This document shows, one piece after another, positions 1-14,060 of a stretch of 64,000 nt of DNA. A program made the translations under genes and the position numbers. Origin of the DNA: Acridotheres tristis (lineage: Eukaryota > Chordata > Aves > Passeriformes > Sturnidae); assembly GCA_037013685.1 (NCBI GenBank), contig CM072888.1, positions 6,925,034 to 6,989,033 of the forward strand, given 5' to 3'. The notes below the pieces were generated by a model. That model searched no databases. It was not told the DNA's origin and saw nothing but the letters and a program-made list of their open reading frames with translations. Within the stretch, counting starts at the first letter, position 1; the number at the start of each line of letters is the position of its first letter.

Positions 1-3000
1 AAACATTGAAACAGCTACATGGCAGAACTTATTGACATTTTAGGAAAACACTCGATACTTAGATGGATTTACAAAATCATGAAACATTTTATCAGCCCAA
101 ACTGCTGAAATAGAATGAAGAGTGATGTGTGTGACCTGAGCAAACATCCTGAAAAAAAACAACAGCATGAATAGAAGAAGATACTGATTCACTTATGCTC
201 CTCACAGTAACATTGATGGGATTACCAGTAACCAGATTTACTGATTTGTGTGAGAAACAGCAGTATCTCAAATTTTGAAAAAGCACTCTTGATGTAATGG
301 ATGTTTAAAAAATTGCACGCTGATTACTCTCCCATCTTTCTATGAGCTAGTGCTATACACATTGGTGGTATTTCCTGCTTAGCTTGAAGCATCTCAAGAA
401 CCTCTTATAACCTGTTGATCATGGGGAATGGGTGGAGCTTCAAAGGGTGTATCTGTGGGAATCTAGAACCCGTAGGAATAGCAATATAAACAAGAATAAC
501 TAAACAGATATGAATTGAATTGCCACACTTATTTCAGCTCTGTCTTTTTACATGTTGCTGCCTCAAAATGAATGATGTGCTCCCTGTACAGCCTTATTTC
601 ACTAAAGTATTTCCTGTTTGTAAAAACCTATACAGAGTGGTATCACATCCAGAAAAGTATTATCTTCTTGCTGGAGAGAAGTGAAGGTAACATTACTGTG
701 ATTCATTTTTAACGCTGGCTAATACTTGGAGATGCATCATGGATACATTTATTATCGCAGTGGAATAAACCATATTGTGCAGAGTCCTTGAAGGGTGGTG
801 TTAGATGGAGGGTGTTGCACAGTACATTACAGCTCTGCTGCTGCACTCAGGACTTGCTTGACATTCTATTATCCTCTCCCGATTTATTGCTGGTCTTTGT
901 ATTACAGAAGCATCTAGAAGCCCCGGCTGAAATCATGCCTGCATTGCTCTGCAGAGCTTTTACACTGAGTGGGAAAGAGAGGGAAGTGGGAGGGGAAACA
1001 AGAAGATGAAGTGACTTGCCCTAGAATGAGAAGCAGTGCACTCAGGAGGTGAGAGAACAGAGGGGGCTGGTCTGGCAGCTGGATGGCCACACAGGCACAG
1101 ACCTGAACGTGCAGGCATTTGCTTTAGCTCTCGGTGGGCTTGTTAGCTCAGCTCTCTGGGAATACAATCTCACAGTTCCCAGCTGAGAACAATTCTGCCA
1201 GCAAAACAGAACGGGTTTGCACCCACCTATATTATATTAGTACTGAGGGCCATGTTCTCACTGGGAGTGCTCTGTTTAAAACCTGTGTTGGCCACTTTTC
1301 ATCCCAGCCAACACGTTATTGTGTTGTGCCCCATTTGGTTATATTATGTCAGGAATTGTTGCTATCTTACTTCATCTGGATTATTCGCCTAAAAACCAGG
1401 TACTACTGGTATTTTAATTTTTTTAATGTAGCTCAGGTGGTCATTTCTAAATAAGCAAATTTTTCTCACCTAGTGTATTTATAATAGTCACTGTTTACAA
1501 TGAGGTGGGATTGCTGTGAGGGAAGATAGTAAATTTTTCAGTAACAGAATAGGAATCTGAAAATAAAATACTGTCATTTTTCTTCGGCTGTTTGCAAAAC
1601 AAGTTCCCAAATGCTCTTTAGTTTAGCTTTTATATTAATCAAAGGTATATTTCAAGTTATCTGTTTCAATCTATATGCCTAGAGAATGCCTTGATCCTTG
1701 TGTGAATTATTAATGGATAAAAATGCTCTATGGTTTTTTCAGAGTTGCAAGGTATAATCAGTCTTGGAATTTGCAATGAATGGAAGTATTGATTTGCTAA
1801 TATGAAGTAATTTGTGTGATCTAAATACAGTGCATACAATATGTGCAAATTGATTCCAGTTAATCATTTTTGACTATTACCCTAAATCTTGCTAAGTGAG
1901 AACCCTGGCTTTCTCTACTTGGATTTCTTGGTGGCTTTCAAAGGATTGATTTTTTTCCTTTAAATGTTTGGGCCCTCATCTACTTTACCACTTGGTGGCC
2001 GGCTTAGATTTCATCATGTGACCATCCATAATGATTTTAACAGAAAAAAAAGCACTCTATGCTTAAATACAAATGAATGTTAACATATTTTGCTGCATAA
2101 AGATCTAAGACTGTATCTTACTTGATTTTCATTTGATAGTAATTACTGGACAAAAAATACTATCAGCTTCATGTTAGGTGATACTGGATTGCTTTGAAAA
2201 AACAGAGCAAAATGGAGTTAAATGCACCCATTATACAGCACACATTTACTAAACTATCTAAGATTTTCAGGCTTAATTAATTTAAGCAACTCATAAAATT
2301 GTTGTAAGTAATTTTTGTGGGAAATGCATGTCTTGTTAATTTTATATTTATCAGCCTAAAAATAAGTTTACACATCTTAAAGGAATGGTAATAGCTAATA
2401 CTGGTCTGTAATTTCTATAAATGTACTTACTAAGCTATTTTAAATAGAATGGTCATATCCGAAATGTCAAGTATGACATAAAAAGACAGGCTTTTATAGT
2501 AAATAAAGTCAGGCATTGTTGAAAGAAATGTTTGAAATTATTATTAGCTGCCATACCCTGGTATCCTGATCACAGTGCAAATTGACTTAGCAAATTACAG
2601 TTTGCCCATCTAAAGTTTCCACTACAATGGAATTGGAGTTATAAAGCACCTCTCTCTACCACTTTGAATCTAAGATTTCGTGGGTTTCTTTTGCCTTTAA
2701 TACAAATCAATTATCTCTGGACTGTGTGAATTTCAGCAATATATTGAGTAGTAATTTTTTTTTCCTGTACTGTGTTCTGATGAGCTGTAATCCCACAAAA
2801 AGCTTTCAATGTATACACAAAGACATCTAACATAAGCACTTATGCAGCTGTGTGGCCATATGTTTACTCACATCACTTCTGGTATTTTTCAATGCATATT
2901 TGTGTCAAAATCAGTGTGTTCATTGGAATGTTTATGGAAAGTGACTGAAATAAGTCAGAAATGCATCAAGATGCATCTGCAACTGAATGCATATTTTCAA

Positions 3001-4019
3001 ATGCTTAGTGGTGCTGCTGATTTAATTTGTGATGTTATATTAAGAGATGGCTTCTATGTACATTTTTAATACTGCTTAATAAGTCTGTGATATCCTAAAG
3101 CCTTCTGAAAAGTTAACAAGGAAATCATATAAACAGGGGAACTAATTAATGGGAGCTTATATACAGTGGAATTTTAGGTTTTCATAATTGCAATGGCACT
3201 GCATGATGATTCAGGACACAGAAATGCATCCAGGTGAGTAAGTTATGAGACAATAGAAAAGCACTGTGCAGTAGCATCTGTCACCTCCCACCTTCCAGGA
3301 AACAACCATCTGAAAATCAGTACAGAAGTCACCGTGTTCCCAAGAATGGTTCTGATTAGCAAAATGAGAAGCATTAATAGAAACACAGATTCTGAAAGGA
3401 TGTTATTTAGTTAACATGTGGAAAGGGATAAAATTAATGTGTGCTTTTAATAATTGATTATCACTACACAGTAACTTCCATATTAAATGTGCATTATGTT
3501 TGATGCAGAGCACCATGGTTTTGTTTCCTCACATTGCTGTGTGCATACAATATTGTGAGAAAATATATTGCCCTTTCCTAAAGATCAGAATATGAAAAGA
3601 CTTTACCCTGTGTATAATACAGTGGGACAAGGTACCAATTGCAGCTGTTCAGTTACTTCCCACTGACCCTGGTGGTGCAAAGGAGGCCTCAGATGGACTT
3701 CAGAGCTGTAGTGCCCATTCTGGGATATGATACAGGATTACCACATCAGTAATAAATCTATATAGAGTACTATTCATTAAGAAATATAATTTAACATAGT
3801 ATTCACATGTCTGTATTCCTAATGAACATTTTTGAAGCTGGAGATTTGGGATGGATTTTCTGTTAATTTGATAGGTGAACAAATAAATGTGTGCAAGGAA
3901 AGAAGGGAAATAACAGAATTTAAGTGTTACTGTGAGAGTTTTTTTTCTGATAGCTGCTTTTAGTTTAGGATTGTGTTCAGTTTTGTTTGAAGGCTGTTGG
4001 TAGCAGTGGGAATATCTTT

Positions 4020-4260
4020 AATATACCAATTCATGCATTTCAACATTGTTCATCGTATCTCATTTTTGCAAAATGCTGCACTGTAGAGCTTCATAAAATG
4101 AATAAATGGAGCTAATTAATGCCTTTTCACTATCTGTGCTTAATAATGTTTTTCGAAGTCTAAATCTAATCCTAAAGAGAATTACATGAGAATCTGATGG
4201 GATTGAAATAATATTTAATTATGCTTAACAGTTTTTCTATATAATTACTTAGAAACTGTG
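4020..4260. other. Candidate conserved non-coding block
   Basis: This AT-rich stretch is free of repeats and simple sequence and has several homeodomain-type words, including GCTAATTAATG near 4112 and TTTAATTATGC near 4214, plus ATGAATAAATGG. Dense TAAT words embedded in mixed-composition sequence are typical of deeply conserved developmental enhancers. In AT-rich DNA the same words also occur by chance. No alignment was possible, so this is only a pointer to where conservation should be checked. Confidence 0.2.
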
Positions 4261-7200
4261 CTCAGATTTTAAGGGGATGAACACCTGGATTATGTAACAC
4301 CAGAACCTGGCTGTTTGTCTTACTGGAGCACAAACACTCCATTGCTCTTCCAGCACAGAATTTGTTTTCTTACTTTTACTTACTTAACAGCTGCTGACCT
4401 GGATGTACATGCTTACCTCTAAAAATTTTAAAATAGAACCCGTGAACAGCAAGGAGATGCTATAAATATTGTGCATATGAAGATTCTGAAACCCATGAGT
4501 TAAATGAAACAAGTGAGGTTCAAAGGCCAGGGTAGAGTGCCTGGTCTTTCAAGGCCCTTGGGATATGGGTTCATCCCATCTGGGAGCTCATGTCATACCC
4601 TGGCTTACCTGTTCCAGAAATTCCTGCCACAAGACCAGGAAGGTGCATTTGTACTCAGGCTCTCTGGACAGAGGTACATCCATGTGTTCTGTGTTGTCCC
4701 TTTCTGCCATAGTACCACTGAATTCTTCTGGCTGCTGCTCTGCCTTCTGGAATAAGAATACTTTAGGTTCACCCTGGCCACTGCAGCAGCTTCTCAGAAG
4801 TCTGATGCTATCAAAAAAAAGGGCTTCTTTCTCAGTTTTGTTTACTACAGTAAAACTTGAAGACCATTTCAATACATAAGATAAAGCAAAGGTATTTTTC
4901 TCAGTATAATTCTCTTCACCTTGCACTCTCATTTTGCCATTGTCAGGTATAAAATGACAGGTTCATGTTGCCAGTGTTTTTGTCTTGACAGTACATTTCT
5001 TTATGCTGTCTTATTTTTGGTGGATATTTCTGCTTTAATTTCCTTTTCTGTATTAGAGGCAGAACACAACACTTGGAACTGCTGATAAGCATGTGCTTTA
5101 GGTAATCCAAAAATGTGGCTTGGCATCTCTAATCTTTATTCATCAGCATGGCAGAGCAGAAGAGTGGTCTTTTAGGCCCTAGGTATGGTGACTGAACTAC
5201 CTGGAAGAAATTCTGTCAAGTTTTCTTGACGTTAACCTTGTCCTTCAAGAATAATAGGATATTTTTTAGGTGGAGGAATGAGACATGAAGAGCTTAGCCT
5301 GTGTTCTCAGGTATTCGGTCAGTCCTGGCCGTAATTAAGTACTCATGCCTCTACCCCACAAAAGATCCCTAAGATAGAGGGGCTTGCACTCAGGTTTTTT
5401 AGGTGAAAGACAGGTCATCCTGGATTGGTTCATTATAGAGAAACAACTTTAATATGCAGGTTTCTTAAGGACCTTATTTAACCTTATTGTGTAGGGGAGG
5501 TTGAAATATTTAGTCTTACTTTTGATGGTGAGAAACCTCTTCAGAACTTCTGAATCACTTTCTTTTCTTGTTTAAATACTTACATGGTTTTTGTTTCTTT
5601 TTCTTTCTTTTAACCTCACAGCTCTCTGTTTGAATTGTTCATAAATTTCCTCTTCCCTTGACTGGAAATTTTCAAACTAGGAGCCTAATAATTCAGCTGC
5701 CAAGTGAAGAGAATCAGAGTTTTTCTCCTTGGGGGAAATACTTGGTAAAGCATTCTGCCAAAGCTCTGGACTCCTGTGTTATCAATTTCAAAACCTTAGC
5801 AGAATTCCAGCCTAATTGTCACTGCAGCTTGATGGAGCTGTGGCAGAAAGCAACTCGGCAATGAAGAGGTTCACTTGACATCCAATTGTTTCACATGGAA
5901 ACAAATGAGTGTTCTGTGTCTAACCAGCAATTCACCAATGGCTGGCCAAGTAAGGGGCACATAAACTTTTATTATACATAAATATAGTTGTGAATCTTAA
6001 ATTCAGGCAGTTGATTGTGTACAGTAATGAAGATTCAAGTCAAATCTAACTTGTTCTTTCATGTAGTTGAGGATTAGATGGGTGTCTGAGTGTCACATTC
6101 AGCAGAAGTGCTTCATAGATGGCAGTGTAAGAAGCACCTTTGAGAGCCAGGCACAGGTACTTTGAAAGCACAATCAGTTTATAAAATCATTGCATGTGGA
6201 TAAGTAATACCAGTTTAACTTAATCTCAGCTCAATAGCATCCTATCTCTGAGCTGTAGAATTACCATTTGAATTTCTGTTCCTTTATCTCAATCTCTGCT
6301 TTCTTTGTGGCTGGGAGAACCATGGAGCAGATACTTGATCTCAAGTATGTTCCACTCTTGACAGGTATTCACAAAGACCACGTCAATAGGTACAGTGCAT
6401 TTATTGCTCTGTGCTGTTACTGCCAGCAGCTGGAAGATGTGCAGAACACTTTTTACTGATCATCTTCTCTTTAATGTCAAGAACAATTCATTGCAACTCC
6501 TTGTGCATAATACAGTGGGAAAAAAAAATCCAAAGAAATAAAGGGGTTTTTCCTTAAACTGTGGTGCTTTAAGCTTAGCCGCTTTTACTTAAAGACACTA
6601 CTTCTGCAGAACTATTCTTACGTCTAGGATTGAGCTGTGTTTTTCCTTTTGAGAATAGATTGTATGTCAGGAATATTTTCCAGCTCTAGAATGTGTTTAT
6701 TTCTTTCCTAACCATCACAGAGAATAAAAATCAAAGAAGCCTGGTTGTAAAGGCTTTAAGATGCAGAACTGCATTTTAAAACTGATAATGGAAGTTGAAT
6801 GTGTATGTATATATTCTACTCTTCTTTTTCCTTGAGGATCCTTATCAAAAGTATGCATGTGCAAAATAAAGCATATAGTAGAAAATGAGGGATGGTACTC
6901 TGTACTAAACTGGTTTCTAACAAATTTGACTATTTAATTTACTTCATCAGCTGAAGCATAAATAACAAGCAACATTAAAACTAAATTTCTCAAGAAGTAT
7001 CAGCTCCTGAGTAAGAAGTTCTGCTACACTCCTTATACTATCCAAGGACCAAGCTGGAGGCGAGATAATTGCCTTAGAGGTGGGCAGAACTGGAGCATCT
7101 GTAAAAGCCTACACCCACCTTAGTCTCCAAGTGTAAACAGAGATGCTGTATAAAAGGTCTCATTTTTTTTTCTATGCTTTTTCAGGATATACTACTTATT

Positions 7201-10200
7201 CCAGGAAGATATGCCCTAAAATGACCTGGGCTTGTTACTCAGCTTTATAGAAGAGTTTAAATTCTTAGAAGAGGTCTAACTATGCATGCAGATCTTGCAG
7301 CTATTTCATTAGCTTTTGTCTGAAAGTATCAGAAGTGCAGTTTGTGAATAGAGAAAAATGTGAAAGAACTGTGCTGGTGTGCCAGAACATTCAGTTGTAA
7401 CAGCTGACAATGGTGATGACTATTGTAGTAGGGGTCAGGATATTAATGGTGAACCAGAACTGAGAAAAATTACAGTTAAAGCCTTTATAACCTGGCATTC
7501 TTGTTAGCCTGGACATGTGTCTGTGTGTGGTTAACCTTTGTCATTTGGAAAGTCGTATCTTTATTTTGCTCAGTGAAGTTGCAGCGTTGTCATTTGGACA
7601 TCCTGTCATTCATCAGCAGGAAGCTGGGCACTCAGTCTGTGTCACAAAGTGCCACTGGGGCTCTGAGAGGTTTGTTCTCTCTGTGAGAGATAGAGTTTTG
7701 TTCTGTTAACCTGCATAACGAAATATCTGCTGTGTGTTAATGAAGCTTCTCATTAAGTGTGTTCTCAAGTTCACTTTCTACAAACAGTGGAAATCCTGAG
7801 TTTACATTGTAGTACATCAGGATTTTGCTTTATTTTGCTTCCTATTAGAACAGTGTTATTATGGGCCATCAAGCCACATAATTTACACAAGCTGAGGTTC
7901 TGGCCTTTTGTCTTTGCCTTCCCACTAGTAAAAAAGGTTACTTAAGAGGGATGCACTGCAGGATTGGTTCTTCATGAGCAATAATAATGAAAAAGAATAC
8001 GTATAGTTGGTTAGAAATCGGCTGTGTGCCACAACCATCATCTTAACTTTCCTGTAGAATTTTATTGCTGATTCTCTATTGATTCTCATATTTACTCAGA
8101 TTTCTTTGGAAAATGGATAGCCTGTTTTCCCTACCACGGACACAACTGAAAGTTGTAGAAGCTTCAGCTCAAGTAGTGTCGGATGTTTCTTTGTCTAAAG
8201 ACAGAGGTTATCAAGAGAGTCAGTTTCGGGGAGAGGAAATGGAAAAGAGCAGAGTTAAAAACCTCCTAGTTCTATGAAGCTTAAATACAGAAAGGAATTA
8301 AATAGTTTTGGCTTTGTATTTGCAAAATGCTTTTGGAATAAGGACTGCCTGTTGTGTTACAGGACGTTAACCTTTTGCACTTTTGCTCAGAAGTGTTTTG
8401 TGGACTTACCTTGTTAAAATAGGTAAAAAGTGATGAATGACTTGGGCCAAGTATGTGATGGCCTGGCCTGCTAGGGATGAAACCCAAGACAGCAGGTACT
8501 CAAAGTGTAGAGGGGCAGATTATTCTTCATAAATTTGTTTCTAGACTTCTCTTGCTGTGTATTTGTCTTGTCTTTACGATTTTGTGTAGAAACACAGGAT
8601 GAAAACATAACAATTATTTAGACTGACTTTGCTGGCTGAAGGACTTTTATAGAAATGACTTAAAAGTCTGTTATTCCTGATGGAAACTTCCATTAGATGC
8701 AGTTAAATGCAGTTAAACAGTGGATGGAAGGAATAGATAAAGTACAACTTTCTTTTGTTAGCACAATATAGTATGCCATATAAAATTTATCATGTGGGTT
8801 TATTGCTGGGAGGAGGGTCCAGTGGCAAGAAAATGTAGCACTTCCATAAAAACAAAACAAAGTTTGTTTGCTTTTTGTTACCTCTTGCCACTGTTCTGAA
8901 ACGAAGACAAAAACTCTGTATTTGCAGTAAAAACCTTAAAGCTTACAAGACCATGAACAGATAAATACAAGATTTTAATTTCAAGGCAACAAATGAATTA
9001 ATTCTGTTAGAAATTATATTTTTTCAGAACTACTTTCTTGATAAATGAAGGCACTTGTCAAGTACACGTGTGTGAAAATGTATGCTTTCTCAAGGATTAT
9101 TGTGCTGTATTTGTACTTTTGAAAAGAAACTGCTCTCTTCTAGACCCTAAACATAGAAATCCTTTGGTGCTGTGAGATATTATGTATCTAAAAAGATAGA
9201 GAATGGAGATAGAATTTCAACTACAAAATTTGTGTATTTGAAATGTGGAGTACTGCTAAGCCTGAAGGCAGAGAGGGAGATAGTGTCAGGATGTCTGGAG
9301 TTTTATTTCCCAGATATTAAACAAGTGAATCTCACCACGTGCGTGCTTGCAGGAGCTCCTGTCTAAAAGAAGAAGAAGAAGAAGAAAAAAGTCTCAAAAA
9401 ATGCAATTAGGCTCTCTTGCTTGCTTTGTGTTTATTTTGATGGTAATGTAGGAAGGGCACATATTTCTTGAGTGTGTGCATACAGCTTCAGTCTGAGCCA
9501 CCACTGACACAGTGAATTGAAGATATTTTTCCCTCCAGGGTGCTTGCAGATGATATGTAATGCTGTGATTTTCCTAGCAGCAGCTCGAGTCAAGCTGTGC
9601 TTTAATGTTACCAAACAGCTATAAACACGAGGATGGGGATTCTCTCACCTATACACCTATAATATTATTTGCACACAATATTAAGGCAAAGAGGAGAAAA
9701 AATACCTCTGTTACAGAGTACTGTATCTCAAATCCTAGATCCATGATTGTTCAAGTTTTTACAGAGAGCTCAGCTGATGTTCATTAATCCTGATGTTCTC
9801 TCTTCCCTGCTTCACTATTAGTTAAGCATCTTTCATTGTGTTCTGAAATATTAATTCCCTTTGTTTGCTGCTGCTTCCAAAAATTTATTTCGTGAACAAT
9901 TGTTAGTGACTATGTCTACAAGGCAAGAGAGTAGCTCTTCTTGAAATGTTAATTGATTTGCAATTTAGCTGTCAAAAAACACCCCAAAAGGAAAGCACAG
10001 TAAAATTTGATTTTCAATTAAGGTGGTGTGTCCACAGCAGTGCTGTGAGATGCTGTGCACGACTCCTTCCCATTTAGACTCTTGGAGATCACAGAGCTAT
10101 TGCCTTTGGCCCCCCAGGGAAGGGAAGAAATCAGCCCAGCCCCAGTGTAACTCTTTTGGATGATCCATGGGGGTTTCATTAGCAGAGATGGCTGCAGGTC

Positions 10201-10529
10201 AGCCAGGATTCAAAAGCATGGCAGTGGGGATCTGGCAGTGGGGATCTGGCAATAAGAGAGGGAAAAACCAAACTTCCTGTATAGACTCTCCCAACAGCAT
10301 GGCGTTCTTTGGCTTTTACCATATTATGAAGAAAAAGCACAGAAAAATAAATAATCTGCCTTTCCAGCTACTAGAGGTTTTTATAAAAGCATAGAATTTG
10401 TGTGTGTGAAGAACTGAGTTGCATAATTTTCCTTGGTTAAGCATTCTGTGCAGGAGCACAGAGGATTTCTCACTGTCAGTGGCAGTTCCTGGTGGGAAAA
10501 GGCATCTTGGCAGTAGGTGGCAGTGGAGC

Positions 10530-10760
10530 TCTTTGATTGCTGAATTTGTGACAGCGGCATAAATCCAACATTTACGAAGTAGAGCCTTTTCCAGATGCAG
10601 GCCTCAGGGCCTTATTCGGTCCTGCAATTCACTTCTTATTGCTGGGGATGTCTCGTTAGGAGATTAACTGTTTAAAATGCAGTGCTAATGTGAAAGTTTT
10701 AATTGGGAAATCCTGTGCATGTTAAATTAATCTTAAGTACTTTTATCTGGAATGCCTGCT
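10530..10760. other. Candidate conserved non-coding block
   Basis: This block of balanced composition has no repeat and no long open frame. The stretch from the GCGGCATAAATCC word near 10554 through TTAAATTAATC near 10722 is complex sequence that does not look like decayed transposon, and it holds a few homeodomain-like words (TTTTAATTGGG near 10697). This is inference from appearance only. It could equally be neutral unique DNA. Confidence 0.18.
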
Positions 10761-13026
10761 TCCTTTCCACGGTGCCTTGTGTTTGCAACCACCTCACATT
10801 CTTTTGCATCATATTAAAAACTTGAGATCGACCAACAATGCTTTTTTACATGGCTGAAAATCCTTAAGGAAGGAGGTTTTTGAAGCCTCCTAAATCTTCC
10901 AGTGCAGATGTTGGTAAATGCAATGTGAGGGCAATGGTAGCAGTGCTGTAGTAGTGTATTGACAGGCAGTTTGTATCCGTGGAGAAAATGCAGGGCAAAG
11001 GTTTCATCCTAAGCCCAGCTTATGTTTCATGGATAAGCACGGTGAGCATTAGGAAATTGTGAGAACAACTGGGATTTGCAGTTTGAAAGAAAAGCAGATA
11101 GTAACTCGGCTAAACGTTTAGGTTGAGATTTTCAAAGCTGCCTTGGGGATTTTGAAGACTGGAATCTTGGGCTGCTTATAAAATCCTCAGTCCTTCGGCC
11201 TGTTTTCTTTTCTTTGGGGCTTGTGCTGTTTTTAATTTGACCACATCATTTAGACAAGTGCAGGGAATGATATATGATGGAAGGAATATATTGTTACATG
11301 CTGAAAGGAAGAAACTGAAGTTGCAACTCTGCCAAGCTGTGAATTCTGTTCCAGATCTTACTTTATGTGACCATTCAGATTTTGTCTGCATACTTGTTGC
11401 TTTTAAAGTCTTCATGTTCCTCGGAGACTCTGTGCCTACTATTTGGCAGTCTCTTTTTTTCATCATCCCAGGCATTTTTTCAGAGTGAGTGCTTTGGATG
11501 GACCACTGTATGCGTATCATTCCAGATTTGCTACAAACACCGGGATCCTTGCACTAGTTCTACGTTGCCCAATGAAGACATGGGTGAAAACCTGAGAGTA
11601 GTCTACAAAGCTGAAAAATGCAGACAGCTGGCCAGGCCTTCCTTTTACATAACTGTTTTGGACTTTGTCATTAAATGGGATAATTTATTTTAGAACAGCC
11701 TGTGGTCTTCCTTCCCTCCTTCCTTCCATCCTTTCATCCATCACACAGCAAGAGGCCACTGAAGGATGGAATTGGCCTATCAGGGTGAAATGTTTGTAGG
11801 TCAAGTCACTTACAAAGATGATGAAATAACATTAATAAGATTTAAAGATGAAAGGTGGATATAATTATTTGAGTTTTGGTCTAGGGAATAGTATCTTTAA
11901 ATTATATATAAATAACGTAGCATAGAAATTGCTGTGTTCTTTATCAGGATTAAATTTAATGGTGGTAAGGCTTTTTGCTGTATGTCTGTCAGCTATGAAA
12001 GCTAAATTTCGCATTCATCTCCTGTGCAGAATGCTTTTAAGGTAGAGAATATGATCCCATACTTTGCCAGAAGAGTCGCAGCAAATGAGCCAACACTCAG
12101 GTTTTCATGGTGCTTTACTTACTGCAGATGCTCACGTTTGTTTGCATGATTTCAAGGATTCTAATGACATGTTCATCTGATCTAGTCTCAAAAAATTCAG
12201 CAGTGGGTTAAAGGGCATGATTCATATCTTGTATTTGGAGAGAATACGAAAAACATAAATATTCCTCCAAAATAGAAATATTTTACAAATCATTAAAACG
12301 TACCTTTCTGTGTAACCTCCTCTTTATAGGTGTTATACAATGCAAATACGATGCTTTATTATTGAAGATGGTCTGCTTTTATTTGCCCAGAATACAAGAT
12401 TATTATTTGTCCTTAAGTAGTAAACTGAAGTGTTAGTGAGGCTGATTTGCCCCCAGAGGGAGAAAATGGCTGAAGGTCTTACAGGAGATCTACATCAGAT
12501 AAGACCCAATAAATGCAGGTGTATAAATACACATAGAGATATGTGCATGTGTGTAGAGGGAGGGGAAAAAAGGCTGAAGTAATTTTAAAAGCAGATATTC
12601 AGCCTGGTAAGGTATTTGGAGAGAAGAGTCCCAGAACCAGTAATCCTTACTAAATATATATGCAAAGTTCTGAGAAAGGGCCTTTCTGTGAAATTGTGAT
12701 GCTTTGAGAGCCAGATCCATCAGCCTTTTCAAAATTAAGTGTCTTAGGGAGGGACATTGGTAGCTAAGTGTTGTTTTTTGATAAGGGCAGAGGCATGGAA
12801 GCTTGAAAGGAAGCTGCTAAGTGACAAACTAAACTGCCTTGCATGTATGAAAGGGAAAACCTTGAAAGCATGGGAAAACATGGTCTAGTATCACATTGAT
12901 GCCCAAAGAAGATGGGCAGCAACTTCATGGATAATCTGCAATACTGCCAAATTAAGTTTCTCTTTAAGGCTTTTAGTTAATGAGGAACAATTTGTGAACA
13001 TCTGTGGTTTAGAGTAAGGTAACCAA

Positions 13027-13062
13027 TTAGACCTTAGAAGCAGTATGTATCCTAAGGTCTAA
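13027..13062. repeat. Perfect 11-bp inverted repeat
   Basis: TTAGACCTTAG at 13027-13037 is followed, after 14 bases, by its exact reverse complement CTAAGGTCTAA at 13052-13062. A near-direct repeat (CAGTATGTATCCT, then CAGTATGTGTCCT) overlaps the same place, so the hairpin may have arisen by local duplication or template switching. It is too short for a microRNA precursor on its own. Confidence 0.75.
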
Positions 13063-13719
13063 CAGTATGTGTCCTGCATAGAACAGATACAACGTTTTGC
13101 TCAGTTAGAATTGATAACATCTGTTGAAGTACAACTTGTATTTTAAGCAGGGAAACTGGATTTCAATTCATATTCTGGATTTGGTTTTCTCGCTTCCCCA
13201 AAGCTGTGTTGCTATCAAAGATGTACCAATTGACCTCAACAAACACAGCATCTTTCTTTGCATAAGCTTTTACATAATATTCCTGAGATATGCCAAAGCT
13301 CTAAAAATACGTTTTTTCCTATTTATTTATTTTCCACTTCGTATGTGCAGAAAGGAGCCTATTTAGATTATTGGGTTGAAGTCCTCTAAAGGGCTGAACA
13401 GTTGCAAAGGTCACAGTGTAGATCAGTCCCCAAATGACTTGATGGAAAAGACCCTCTCCTGATGAGCCAGCAGCTGTATCCACACTGTATGTTTTCACTG
13501 TCCATACCATAGGCCTGTTGAATATGACACAGATTTAAGTTCCAAAAAAGCCATGGGGAGCACGTTTTCACACTGCAGCTAGTGTTGTGGCCTTGTCTGT
13601 TGCATGTTTTTACTTTGTTTGAGCAGGGTACTGACCCAGCCATGTGCCTTTCAGCCAGTTCTAGAGCTGGGCAGAGTTTGCTCACCTCTATTCAGGACAT
13701 GAGATAACTTTAAGCACTG

Positions 13720-14060
13720 TACTGTTATCAATAATCTCATTTCACATAATATATAATGCAACATGAATTAATTTGGGTCCTTAGATTACAGTCATTTTGG
13801 CTACTGTTAATCTGTGCTGAGCAGCTCATCTAAACATTAAAGGTTCTGTATTTTATGATTATTACAACTTCCCTGAACCGTGCATTCCCCTTGCTTGTTT
13901 CATTGATAGAACATTAATAACTAGTCAAGATGAAGCATGATTTAGTTTTATTTGTCAGTCAGTTGAACAGCCTCAGTGTATTGACACTTCTAGTCTACTT
14001 AATTAAGCTCCAAACTACAAACCAAAAGCAATTAATTGCAGCAATCAATAAATATTAAAT
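13720..14060. other. Candidate conserved non-coding block
   Basis: This is AT-rich, repeat-free sequence with several homeodomain-type sites: ATGAATTAATTTG near 13763, CTTAATTAAGC near 13999 and GCAATTAATTGCAGC near 14028. The last contains the 10-bp palindrome GCAATTAATTGC core, the type of paired site bound by homeodomain dimers. No conservation data are available and chance occurrence in AT-rich DNA is a serious alternative. Confidence 0.22.

Noticed and set aside
1004..1060. Possible ancient MIR/CORE-SINE piece (GTGACTTGCCCT word)
   Set aside because: Only a dozen bases match the remembered core. No A/B boxes or extended similarity could be followed.
4588..4932. 114-codon minus-strand open frame
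   Set aside because: Two + strand frames overlap it and the product is unrecognisable. A decayed retrocopy cannot be excluded but nothing shows it.
11176..11520. 114-codon minus-strand frame overlapping + strand frames of 83 and 108 codons
   Set aside because: Mutual overlap on both strands with no domain is best explained by chance.
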